Assembly: GCA_900552345.1 (NCBI GenBank)
Contig: URZN01000117.1
Span: 1 to 5,287, forward strand
DNA length: 5,287 nt
Direction: 5' to 3'
Source of the DNA: an uncultured Collinsella sp.
Lineage (GTDB): Bacteria > Actinomycetota > Coriobacteriia > Coriobacteriales > Coriobacteriaceae
The notes under the pieces are model-generated. The model was not told where the DNA came from. It ran no database searches and saw only the letters and a program-made list of their open reading frames with translations. Below, in pieces: positions 1 to 5,239 of this stretch. The stretch's first letter is position 1. Each line of letters begins with the position of its first letter. The translations under genes were made by a program, and so were the position numbers.

Positions 1-47
1 GAGATAGGCTCCGGTCTCGTGGGCTCGGAGATGTGTATAAGAGACAG
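1..47. other. Nextera read-2/i7 sequencing adapter (artefact)
   Basis: This is not genomic DNA. Positions 29-47 read AGATGTGTATAAGAGACAG, the 19-base Tn5 mosaic end used in Nextera libraries. Positions 14-28 are the rest of the read-2 transposase adapter, 6-13 (AGGCTCCG) sit where the i7 index belongs, and 1-5 (GAGAT) are the end of the P7 sequence. The same block is present in reverse orientation at the other end of the window. Any gene model starting here is false. Confidence 0.98.
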
Positions 48-634
48 CAATTACCGAGGCCGGAGACGTCGCCGTCGTGGTAGACCCCCAGGCCAAGATG
101 CTCGACGAACTGAAACCCGCTGCCGTGGTCGACGCGATTTTGGCCAAGCGCAACCTGGGCACCACGCGCGACATGGCGCCTGCCGTCATCGCCGTGGGGC
201 CGGGCTTTACCGCGCCGGTCGATTGCGACGCCGTGGTCGAGACCATGCGCGGGCATTTTCTCGGCCGTGTCATTACCCAAGGTTCGCCCCAGCCCAACAC
301 GGGCGTGCCGGGCATTATCGCCGGCTATGGCAAGGAGCGCGTTATCCACAGCCCCGCCGCCGGCGTGTTTCGGTCCGACCGCGCAATCGGCGACATCGTG
401 AGCGCCGGAGACGTGATTGGCTACGCGGGCGATACTCCCATGGTCACGCAGATTGACGGCTGCTTGCGCGGTCTTTTGGCCGACGGCGTTCAGGTGACCG
501 AGGGCTTTAAATGTGCCGACGTCGATCCGCGCGGCGATGCCAGCTATATCAACTACATTTCGGACAAGGCGACGTCGGTCGGCGGCGGCGTGCTCGAGGC
601 GCTCGCCATGCTCACCGGTGTATTCCAGGAATAG
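48..634 (+). CDS. yqeB: YqeB-family selenium-dependent molybdenum hydroxylase system protein, 5' partial
   Basis: This is a 3' fragment: 194 residues from the first whole codon at 50 to TAG at 632-634. The reading frame is open up to the adapter, so the start lies outside the contig and the GTG at 77 is only an internal valine. Recognisable family blocks, numbered from the first visible residue, are VVVDPQAKML (9-18), VDAILAKRNLGT (27-38), VGPGFTAPVDC (49-59), NTGVPGIIAGYGKERVIHSP (83-102) and the C-terminal ISDKATSVGGGVLEAL. Stand-alone members, as I recall, run to about 260-280 residues, so some 70-90 N-terminal residues, with the glycine-rich nucleotide-binding motif, are missing. The family's biochemical role is not known precisely; it is a genomic marker of selenium-dependent molybdenum hydroxylases alongside selD and xdhC. 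The xdhC-like gene starts nine bases downstream, which supports this assignment. Confidence 0.88.
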
Positions 635-637
635 GAA
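633..637 (+). promoter_or_regulatory. Ribosome binding site of xdhC overlapping the yqeB stop
   Basis: AGGAA lies six bases before the ATG at 644 and uses the last two bases of the upstream TAG stop codon. This arrangement suggests that the two genes are translationally coupled. Confidence 0.55.
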
Positions 638-643
638 ATTGCA

Positions 644-1687
644 ATGGAAAAGCTCGATGTGGTGAATGCGGCGCTTGGCGCTCTGAAGGCTGGTAAGACG
701 TGCGAGCTGGTGGTCGTGGCCGGCACGGCGGGGTCGTCGCCGCGCGGCGTGGGCGCCTGGATGGCCGTCTTTGCCGATGGCAGCCAAGCGGGTACCATCG
801 GCGGCGGCAAGATCGAGCTCTTTGCGCTGGATGAGGCGCGCGAGCTCCTGAGCGCGGGGCAGTCGCGTCTGGTCCGCTACACCATGGGCGGCGAGAACTC
901 CGATACCGGCATGATCTGCGGCGGAGCCATCTGCCTGTGCTACCTGCATCTGGATGCGACTCAGGCGTCGTTGTTCCAGGAAATCGCCGACGTCTTGGCC
1001 TATCGGCGCATCGGCGACTTCGTCATCGACTTTGAACCGTTTGTCATCCAGGCCCTCGAGGGCGATGTGGCCGAGTACCATGGCGAGGAATCGCGCCGCA
1101 CCATTGCGGGCTGCCCCGGGCTTTCGCTGGTGGAGGAGGGGAGTAAGGTCACCTACACCAACGCGGCCTCCGAGATTCCCGCGGCGCACATCGAGACACT
1201 CTGCCCCGAGGGCCTGACCTATATCTTTGGCTGCGGTCACGTGGGCGCTGCGACGGCGCGGGTGCTCACGGCGGCGGGCTTTGCCGTCGTGGCTTGCGAC
1301 GACCGCCCCGGCACGCTGACCCCCGAATGGGTGCCCGGTGTCTACGACCGTCGTCTGGTCGACTACAAGAACCTAATCAAGCAGTGCCCCATCGGCCCGC
1401 GCGACCTGGTGGTCGTCGCCACGGCGGGTCACAAGTCCGATATCGACGTGGTGATTCAGGCCATGCGCGCCAAGCCTGCCTACCTAGGCTGCCTGGGATC
1501 GCGTCGCAAGACTGCCTTTGTGCGCGCCCGCCTGGAGCAGGAGGGCTTTACGCAGGACCAGATCGACGAGCTGCACCTGCCAATCGGCGTTGCCATTCAG
1601 GCGGAGGATCCCGAAGAGATCGCCATCTCCATCGCCGCCGAGATGATCCACCTGCGTCGCACCAAACTCGTCCCCCGCAAGCGCTAA
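644..1687 (+). CDS. xdhC: XdhC/CoxI-family molybdenum hydroxylase maturation protein
   Basis: Complete, 347 residues. The N-terminal XdhC/CoxI domain carries GTAGSSPRGVG (27-37) followed by GTIGGGKIE (50-58), then a GMICGG block (89-94) with Cys92. The C-terminal XdhC_C domain is Rossmann-like: FGCGHVG at 195-201 is a nucleotide-binding glycine loop, followed by an acidic CDDRP stretch, then LGSRRK, PIGVAIQ and EEIAISIAAEMI near the end. Known family members bind molybdenum cofactor, help to sulfurate it and deliver it to xanthine dehydrogenase-type enzymes in the cytoplasm. The yqeB neighbour makes a selenium-dependent hydroxylase system more likely than a plain xanthine dehydrogenase, but no hydroxylase subunit, selD or cytidylyltransferase gene is visible here. 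Codon use is less biased than in the ribosomal genes, as expected for lower expression. The exact client enzyme cannot be told from this window. Confidence 0.93.
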   Translation: MEKLDVVNAALGALKAGKTCELVVVAGTAGSSPRGVGAWMAVFADGSQAGTIGGGKIELFALDEARELLSAGQSRLVRYTMGGENSDTGMICGGAICLCYLHLDATQASLFQEIADVLAYRRIGDFVIDFEPFVIQALEGDVAEYHGEESRRTIAGCPGLSLVEEGSKVTYTNAASEIPAAHIETLCPEGLTYIFGCGHVGAATARVLTAAGFAVVACDDRPGTLTPEWVPGVYDRRLVDYKNLIKQCPIGPRDLVVVATAGHKSDIDVVIQAMRAKPAYLGCLGSRRKTAFVRARLEQEGFTQDQIDELHLPIGVAIQAEDPEEIAISIAAEMIHLRRTKLVPRKR

Positions 1688-1704
1688 TCGCATCCCCACC
1701 AATA

Positions 1705-1778
1705 AGTTGCGGTGAAATAGTTCCTAGATAAGCCTAGCGGGCGGTCAGCCGGGAACTATTTCACCGCAACTGCTTTTT
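1705..1778 (+). terminator. Long inverted repeat with T-run after xdhC; terminator or dispersed repeat element
   Basis: AGTTGCGGTGAAATAGTTCC (1705-1724) is matched without error by its reverse complement at 1752-1771, leaving a 27-base middle. Two bases later there are five T's (1774-1778). It begins 17 bases after the xdhC stop and lies before the next promoter, so it is well placed to end the yqeB-xdhC transcript. The arms are longer and less GC-rich than in a usual intrinsic terminator and the middle is large, so it may equally be a copy of a short palindromic repeat family that happens to act as a terminator. I see no target-site duplication at its edges. Confidence 0.6.
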
Positions 1779-1797
1779 GGGACCCATTTGTGCGGGG

Positions 1798-1813
1798 GAG
1801 TTGTGGAGTTGTG
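1798..1813. repeat. Tandem duplication of GAGTTGTG
   Basis: Two exact head-to-tail copies of the octamer GAGTTGTG (1798-1805 and 1806-1813) lie between the terminator-like repeat and the promoter candidate. It could be a protein-binding site or chance. Confidence 0.5.
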
Positions 1814-1832
1814 CAGGCAGACGAGGTTTTTC

Positions 1833-1861
1833 TGGAAATACGCACCCAATGCGCGTATAGT
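1833..1861 (+). promoter_or_regulatory. Probable promoter of the rplE-led ribosomal protein operon, overlapped by a dyad
   Basis: TATAGT (1856-1861) matches five of six bases of the -10 consensus. TGGAAA (1833-1838) matches four of six bases of the -35 consensus at the ideal 17-base spacing, with a short T-run just upstream at 1827-1831. A perfect dyad, ATACGC (1838-1843) and GCGTAT (1853-1858), fills the spacer and overlaps the -10, as an operator would. Transcription would begin near 1868 and give a leader of about 130 bases before rplE. No other promoter-like pair in this gap is as good. Confidence 0.5.
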
Positions 1862-1867
1862 ACCGAT

Positions 1868-1998
1868 TGTTTTGTCGGCTCCTGCTGCGTCGAGTCCAAA
1901 CCGCAAAATGCCATGAGCGGCGCGGATGCAGCCAGGAGGCACGAGGACAACCCATCGTGGCCACGCCCCGTGCTTAAAACCCCAAGAAGGAGTGAACA
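1868..1998 (+). promoter_or_regulatory. Structured 5' leader upstream of rplE
   Basis: The 311 bases between xdhC and rplE hold no credible gene; this is the last part. CTCCTGCTGC (1879-1888) can pair with 1928-1938 (GCAGC, bulged C, AGGAG), enclosing a smaller hairpin CCGC/GCGG (1901-1904/1917-1920). Downstream there is a perfect 10-base palindrome CGTGGCCACG (1956-1965). The rplE Shine-Dalgarno AAGGAG (1987-1992) follows, six bases before ATG. In E. coli S8 represses the operon by binding near the rplE start, but I cannot recognise an S8-type site here. The folding is from hand pairing only. Confidence 0.35.
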
Positions 1999-2556
1999 AT
2001 GGCAGAAGAGAAGTATGTGCCGCGTCTGAAGACCAAGTACAACAACGAGGTCAAGCAGCAGCTTCAGGACAAGTTCCAGTACGAGAACGTCATGATGATC
2101 CCCAAGTTTGAGAAGATCGTCGTGAACATGGGTGTCGGCGAGGCCGCTACCGATTCCAAGGCCATCGACGGTGCCGTGCGCGACCTGCGCGCCATCACCG
2201 GCCAGCAGCCGATGATCACCCGTGCCCGCAAGTCCATCGCTACCTTCCGCCTGCGCGCTGGTATGCCGATCGGCTGCAAGGTTACCCTGCGTGGCGACCG
2301 TATGTGGGAGTTCTTCGATCGTCTGACCTCCGTCGCGATCCCCCGTATCCGCGACTTCCGCGGCATCTCCGCCAAGAGCTTCGACGGCCGTGGTAACTTC
2401 TCCATGGGCGTCACCGAGCAGCTCATCTTCCCCGAGATCGACTTCGATTCCGTCGATCACCAGCGTGGTATGGACATCACTTTCGTGACCACCGCCAATA
2501 CCGATGAGGAGGCCAAGGCCCTTCTGGACGCCTTCGGTTTCCCGTTCAAGAAATAG
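1999..2556 (+). CDS. rplE: 50S ribosomal protein L5
   Basis: Complete, 185 residues, a normal length for the family. L5 binds 5S rRNA in the central protuberance of the large subunit and contacts S13 and P-site tRNA. Visible blocks are [16 protein letters not shown] (34-49), the L5 signature stretch [19 protein letters not shown] (63-81), GCKVTLRG, and [20 protein letters not shown] in the C-terminal half, ending with FPFKK. The start is supported by AAGGAG six bases upstream. Codon use is strongly biased to GC-ending highly expressed codons. It is the first ribosomal gene in the window; the usual upstream genes for L14 and L24 are absent and the preceding gene is xdhC, which is abnormal for this operon. 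The protein itself shows no defect. Confidence 0.98.
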   Translation: MAEEKYVPRLKTKYNNEVKQQLQDKFQYENVMMIPKFEKIVVNMGVGEAATDSKAIDGAVRDLRAITGQQPMITRARKSIATFRLRAGMPIGCKVTLRGDRMWEFFDRLTSVAIPRIRDFRGISAKSFDGRGNFSMGVTEQLIFPEIDFDSVDHQRGMDITFVTTANTDEEAKALLDAFGFPFKK

Positions 2557-2570
2557 GTTCACCTGCCCTA

Positions 2571-2601
2571 AAAGCGCCGTTCCCACAAGGGGGCGGCGTT
2601 T
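2571..2601 (+). promoter_or_regulatory. Hairpin in the rplE-rpsN gap
   Basis: AAA-G-CGCCG-TTCCC pairs with GGGGG-CGGCG-TTT around an ACAA loop. This gives 13 pairs with one bulged G (2574) and two G-U pairs. The following bases are GGGG rather than T's, so it is not a standard + strand terminator. It may be an RNA processing or stability element within the polycistronic transcript. Confidence 0.45.
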
Positions 2602-2635
2602 GGGGCGAACAATACTCTATGTGAGGAGGATATAA

Positions 2636-2821
2636 GTGGCTAAGACATCGATGATCGTCAAGTGCAATCGCAAGCAGAAGTTCTCTACTCGTGAGTACAC
2701 GCGCTGCCAGCGCTGCGGCCGTCCGCACTCTGTGTACCGCAAGTTCGGCCTGTGCCGTGTCTGCTTCCGCGAGCTTGCACTCAAGGGCGAGCTTCCCGGC
2801 GTTAAGAAGGCCAGCTGGTAA
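2636..2821 (+). CDS. rpsN (rpsZ): 30S ribosomal protein S14, zinc-binding type Z
   Basis: Complete, 61 residues, with a GTG start at 2636 preceded by GGAGGA (2624-2629). S14 sits in the head of the small subunit near the tRNA sites. This is the short zinc-ribbon paralogue form: Cys24, Cys27, Cys40 and Cys43 form two CxxC pairs (CQRC and CRVC). The long zinc-free form is about 90-100 residues and lacks these cysteines. The terminal block [23 protein letters not shown] is typical. The position between L5 and S8 is the standard place. In bacteria with both forms the zinc-free copy is usually under zinc-responsive control elsewhere; nothing in this window tells whether a second copy exists. Gaps of 79 and 119 bases flank it. 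Confidence 0.98.
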   Translation: MAKTSMIVKCNRKQKFSTREYTRCQRCGRPHSVYRKFGLCRVCFRELALKGELPGVKKASW

Positions 2822-2876
2822 GTCACTACCAGCGTTTCAAGCATCCGTTTGGAACAGGGAAAACGCGCTAGTTAGG

Positions 2877-2899
2877 CTTTGCCGTTAAGGGCGGCGAAG
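2877..2899 (+). promoter_or_regulatory. Hairpin in the rpsN-rpsH gap
   Basis: CTTTGCCG (2877-2884) pairs with CGGCGAAG (2892-2899) over a seven-base loop, eight pairs with one G-U. A weaker stem, GCGTTT (2832-2837) with AAACGC (2861-2866), lies upstream in the same 119-base gap. There is no T-run, so termination is unlikely. The rpsH ribosome binding site GAAGGAG (2927-2933) lies outside both stems. Confidence 0.35.
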
Positions 2900-2940
2900 A
2901 ACCAAGAGCACGTGTTCATCAAGAACGAAGGAGAATCTGT

Positions 2941-3339
2941 ATGAACCTTACAGACCCGATCGCAGATATGCTTACGCGCATCCGTAACGCTAACTCTGTG
3001 AACAAGGCCACGGTCTCCATGCCGAGCAGCAAGAAGCTCGTCGAGATCGCTCGTGTTCTGCACGAGGAGGGCTACATCGAGGGCTACGATGTCGAGGACA
3101 CCGTTCCCCAGAAGACTCTGCACATCACGCTTAAGTATGGTCCCAAGAAGGCTAAGGTCATCAACGGCATCCGCCGTATTTCCAAGCCGGGCCTGCGTAA
3201 GTACACCGGCGTTGCCGACATGCCCCGCGTCCGCGGTGGCCTTGGTACCGCCATTATTTCCACCAGCCATGGCGTCATGACCGACCGCGATGCTCGCAAG
3301 CACAACGTCGGCGGCGAGATCATCGCTTACGTCTGGTAA
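2941..3339 (+). CDS. rpsH: 30S ribosomal protein S8
   Basis: Complete, 132 residues, usual length. S8 binds the central domain of 16S rRNA (helices 21 and 25) early in small-subunit assembly and, in E. coli, represses the spc operon by binding a mimic on its mRNA. The N-terminal [14 protein letters not shown] (5-18) and the C-terminal signature from [20 protein letters not shown] (107-126) to the final AYVW are diagnostic. ATG at 2941 is preceded by GAAGGAG with seven bases between. The gene lies between S14 and L6 as in the canonical operon. Whether it is the regulator here is unknown, since I see no clear S8-site mimic near rplE. Confidence 0.98.
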   Translation: MNLTDPIADMLTRIRNANSVNKATVSMPSSKKLVEIARVLHEEGYIEGYDVEDTVPQKTLHITLKYGPKKAKVINGIRRISKPGLRKYTGVADMPRVRGGLGTAIISTSHGVMTDRDARKHNVGGEIIAYVW

Positions 3340-3372
3340 TTCGCTCGGTAGGTAGAAGGAAAGGAGATCACC

Positions 3373-3909
3373 GTGTCTCGTATCGGTAATAAGCCTGTCC
3401 AGATTCCCGCCGGAGTCGAAGTGGCAGTCAACGGCAACAACGTTGTCGTCAAGGGCCCCAAGGGCCAGCTCGAGCTCGATGTCTTTGAGAAGCTCGCTAT
3501 CAACGTCGAGGACAACGTCCTCACCGTTTCCCGTCCCGACGACGAGCGCGAGACCCGTGCCCGCCACGGCCTCACCCGCGCCCTCATCCACAACATGGTT
3601 GTTGGCGTTTCCGAGGGCTTCGAGAAGAAGCTCGAGCTCGCCGGCGTCGGTTACCGCGTGCAGCAGAAGGGCAAGAACCTCGAGTTCTCCCTGGGCTTCT
3701 CGCACCCCGTGATCGTCGAGGCTCCCGAGGGCATCACCTTCGAGGTTCCCGACAACACCCACGTGAACGTCAAGGGTATCAACAAGCAGCAGGTCGGTCA
3801 GATCGCCGCTGAGATCCGCGGTCATCGTCCTCCCGAGCCTTACAAGGGCAAGGGTATCCACTATGTTGGCGAGCACATCCGCCGCAAGCTGGGTAAGGCC
3901 GCCAAGTAG
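3373..3909 (+). CDS. rplF: 50S ribosomal protein L6
   Basis: Complete, 178 residues, GTG start at 3373 with AAGGAG at 3361-3366. L6 lies near the base of the L7/L12 stalk and the sarcin-ricin loop on the large subunit. It consists of two similar folds; [12 protein letters not shown] opens the first and the C-terminal signature PEPYKGKGI (154-162) lies in the second, followed by [13 protein letters not shown]. Length and motifs are normal. It starts 33 bases after rpsH, a short gap without notable structure. ATG is not available near this position, and MSRIGNKP is the usual N-terminus of the family, so the GTG start is secure. Confidence 0.98.
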   Translation: MSRIGNKPVQIPAGVEVAVNGNNVVVKGPKGQLELDVFEKLAINVEDNVLTVSRPDDERETRARHGLTRALIHNMVVGVSEGFEKKLELAGVGYRVQQKGKNLEFSLGFSHPVIVEAPEGITFEVPDNTHVNVKGINKQQVGQIAAEIRGHRPPEPYKGKGIHYVGEHIRRKLGKAAK

Positions 3910-3934
3910 TCGTAACCGACTCACTCGCATAAGA

Positions 3935-3956
3935 CCAGCACCCCGTCAGGTGCTGG
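3935..3956 (+). promoter_or_regulatory. Perfect hairpin in the rplF-rplR gap
   Basis: CCAGCACC (3935-3942) is perfectly complementary to GGTGCTGG (3949-3956) over a six-base loop. A T5 run (3968-3972) comes only 11 bases after the stem, too far for an efficient intrinsic terminator, and partial attenuation is the most that could be argued. The rplR Shine-Dalgarno AGGAG (3973-3977) directly follows the T-run. Confidence 0.5.
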
Positions 3957-3984
3957 CAAGATCAACCTTTTTAGGAGTTTACGT

Positions 3985-4353
3985 ATGAACAAGCATAAGG
4001 CGAAGCTGGAAGGCCTCAAGCGTCGTCAGCGTCGTGTTCGCGGCAAGGTCTCGGGTACCGCCGAGCGTCCGCGTCTTCGCGTGACCCGTACTAACGCCAA
4101 CATCTATGCCCAGATCATCGACGACAGCAAGGGCTCCAGCCTGACGCTCGTCTCTGCCTCGACCCTCGAGGCCGAGTTCAAGGGCACCCACACCTCGAAC
4201 AAGGAGGCTGCGGAGAAGGTCGGTCAGCTCGTTGGCAAGCGCGCCATCGAGGCCGGCATCACCAAGGTCGCCTTCGATCGCGGTGGCCGTATCTACCATG
4301 GCCGCGTCAAGGCCCTCGCCGACGGTGCTCGTGCCGCCGGTCTCGAGTTCTAG
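3985..4353 (+). CDS. rplR: 50S ribosomal protein L18
   Basis: Complete, 122 residues, within the normal bacterial range of about 115-122. L18 binds 5S rRNA and, with L5, anchors it in the central protuberance. The basic N-terminus ([18 protein letters not shown], residues 7-24) is followed by [20 protein letters not shown] (27-46), and the C-terminal block [20 protein letters not shown] begins at residue 95 and ends in GLEF, all typical. AGGAG stands seven bases before ATG. The stop codon TAG is shared with the Shine-Dalgarno of the next gene, so L18 and S5 translation are probably coupled. Confidence 0.98.
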   Translation: MNKHKAKLEGLKRRQRRVRGKVSGTAERPRLRVTRTNANIYAQIIDDSKGSSLTLVSASTLEAEFKGTHTSNKEAAEKVGQLVGKRAIEAGITKVAFDRGGRIYHGRVKALADGARAAGLEF

Positions 4354-4358
4354 GAGGT
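4352..4358 (+). promoter_or_regulatory. Ribosome binding site of rpsE built into the rplR stop codon
   Basis: AGGAGGT (4352-4358) is a strong Shine-Dalgarno whose first two bases are the last two of the rplR TAG stop. It precedes ATG at 4368 by nine bases. This geometry points to tight coupling of L18 and S5 synthesis. Confidence 0.8.
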
Positions 4359-4367
4359 ATGTAGCAC

Positions 4368-4892
4368 ATGGCTCGTAATCAGAAGCAGCAGCGCGAGGCC
4401 TCCGAGTTCGAGGAGCGCGTCGTTTACATCAACCGCGTGTCGAAGACCGTCAAGGGTGGTCGTCGCATGAGCCTCGTCGCTCTCGTCGTCGTTGGCGACG
4501 GCAAGGGCAACGTCGGCGTTGGCATGGGCAAGTCCGCTGAGGTGCCCCTGGCCATCTCCAAGGCGTCTCTCGATGCCAAGAAGAACATGTTCCACGTGCC
4601 GGTGACCGAGCAGGGCACCATCCCGCACGAGGTTCTCGGCCACTTTGGTGCCGGCCGCATCATCATCAAGCCCGCTGTCGAGGGTACCGGCGTTATCGCC
4701 GGCGGCGCTGTGCGCCCCCTCTTTGAGCTTGCTGGCATCAAGAACGTCCTGTCCAAGTCCCTCGGTACCGACAACGGCCTTAACATCATCAAGGCTGCCG
4801 TCGAGGGCCTCAAGGAGCTCTCCAGCCCTGAGGACGTCGCGGCTCGCCGTGGCCTGACGGTCTCCGAGATGTTCGTCGGTAAGGAGAACTAA
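4368..4892 (+). CDS. rpsE: 30S ribosomal protein S5
   Basis: Complete, 174 residues. S5 lies at the mRNA entry side of the small subunit and contributes to decoding fidelity and helicase function. The N-terminal double-stranded-RNA-binding-like domain has [18 protein letters not shown] (16-33) and the signature [20 protein letters not shown] (38-57). The C-terminal domain has [20 protein letters not shown], then [10 protein letters not shown] and [13 protein letters not shown]. The loop around residues 21-32, where spectinomycin-resistance changes occur in other bacteria, looks intact and wild type. Where E. coli has FSFTAL this protein has MSLVAL, a conservative change. It begins 14 bases after L18 and ends two bases before L30. 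Confidence 0.98.
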   Translation: MARNQKQQREASEFEERVVYINRVSKTVKGGRRMSLVALVVVGDGKGNVGVGMGKSAEVPLAISKASLDAKKNMFHVPVTEQGTIPHEVLGHFGAGRIIIKPAVEGTGVIAGGAVRPLFELAGIKNVLSKSLGTDNGLNIIKAAVEGLKELSSPEDVAARRGLTVSEMFVGKEN

Positions 4893-4894
4893 GC

Positions 4895-5077
4895 ATGGCT
4901 GACACCATCAAGATCAAGCAGGTCCGCAGCACCAATGGTTGCAAGCAGGACCAGGTCCGTACTGTCCGTGCCCTCGGTCTCCACAGGATCCGCGAGGTTC
5001 GCGAGATTGCTGACAACGAGTCCGTCCGCGGCATGATCTTCAAGGTGAAGCACTTGGTCAAGGTCGAAGAGATCTAA
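4895..5077 (+). CDS. rpmD: 50S ribosomal protein L30
   Basis: Complete, 60 residues, the usual short bacterial form. L30 is a small protein on the solvent side of the large subunit. The opening IKIKQVRSTNGCKQDQVRTV (5-24) and RALGLHRIREV (25-35), followed by NESVRGMIFKVKHLVKVEE, fit the family. ATG lies two bases after the rpsE stop, with AAGGAG (4881-4886) inside the rpsE C-terminus, so the two are almost certainly coupled. It is normally followed closely by rplO; here the gap is 143 bases with marked structure. Confidence 0.97.
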   Translation: MADTIKIKQVRSTNGCKQDQVRTVRALGLHRIREVREIADNESVRGMIFKVKHLVKVEEI

Positions 5078-5102
5078 TCTTCGTGGTACTTGGCAGGTAG
5101 GA

Positions 5103-5108
5103 TATAAT
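5103..5108 (+). promoter_or_regulatory. Possible internal promoter -10 box (TATAAT) before rplO
   Basis: This is a perfect TATAAT within GGATATAATG. The best base match to a -35 nearby (TTGGCA, 5090-5095) is only seven bases away, which is too close, and at the right spacing only TTCGTG (5080-5085) is available, a poor match. If active, the start would fall near 5115, exactly at the base of the hairpin that follows, giving an mRNA capped by a stable 5' stem. Without a good -35 the call is tentative. Confidence 0.3.
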
Positions 5109-5112
5109 GATT

Positions 5113-5196
5113 CGTCGGCGTGCCGCAACGGCACGCCGATGGTCGATTTACGGAAGTTTGCTGGCGGCGAGCTGCCAGCGCCGGGAAGGGTCCCGG
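5113..5196 (+). promoter_or_regulatory. Three-hairpin leader upstream of rplO
   Basis: The first stem is CGGCGTGCCG (5116-5125) with CGGCACGCCG (5129-5138) over a CAA loop, extended by a T-A pair (5115/5139), a G-U and a C-G to 13 pairs. The second, GCTGGCGG (5160-5167) with CTGCCAGC (5172-5179), has one G-U and a CGAG loop. The third is CCGGGA (5181-5186) with TCCCGG (5191-5196) over AGGG. The rplO Shine-Dalgarno AAGGAG (5207-5212) is left unpaired. No T-run follows any stem. The folds are hand-derived. Confidence 0.5.
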
Positions 5197-5220
5197 ACAG
5201 CGAAAGAAGGAGAAACTAAC

Positions 5221-5239
5221 ATGGAACTCAAGGATCTTA
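5221..5239 (+). CDS. rplO: 50S ribosomal protein L15, first codons only (3' partial)
   Basis: Only ATG GAA CTC AAG GAT CTT plus one base remain before the adapter begins at 5240, giving MELKDL. This fits the usual start of L15 (MxLxDL followed by a glycine-rich RNA-binding tail). The position after rpmD is the standard place of rplO, and AAGGAG lies eight bases upstream. Apart from context there is too little sequence for an independent call. In the intact ribosome L15 is a late-assembly large-subunit protein. Confidence 0.75.

Noticed and set aside
77..79. GTG at 77 as the start of the first gene
   Set aside because: The frame is open upstream to the adapter and the upstream residues (ITEAGDVAV) continue the family pattern, so the gene is truncated and this valine is internal.
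1790..1998. Remnant of rplX (L24) upstream of rplE
   Set aside because: I read all three + frames up to the rplE start and found no L24-like C-terminus or KOW motif.
1913..2029. Possible upstream ORF (starts ATG at 1913) overlapping the rplE start
   Set aside because: It has no Shine-Dalgarno, shows no recognisable composition, and its downstream part is only rplE read in another frame.
1756..2586. 276-residue ORF on the - strand over rplE and its leader
   Set aside because: Most of it is antisense to rplE, its end runs into the inverted repeat arm, and no family pattern is visible.
2849..2877. Internal promoter in the rpsN-rpsH gap (TTGGAA as -35)
   Set aside because: At 17 bases spacing the -10 would be TTAGGC, which is too poor a match.
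2872..3930. 352-residue ORF on the - strand
   Set aside because: It lies wholly antisense to rpsH and rplF, whose family assignment is certain; it is a frame shadow caused by GC-rich codon bias.
5090..5108. TTGGCA and TATAAT as a standard -35/-10 pair
   Set aside because: They are separated by only seven bases, far from the required 16-18, so at most the -10 box could matter.
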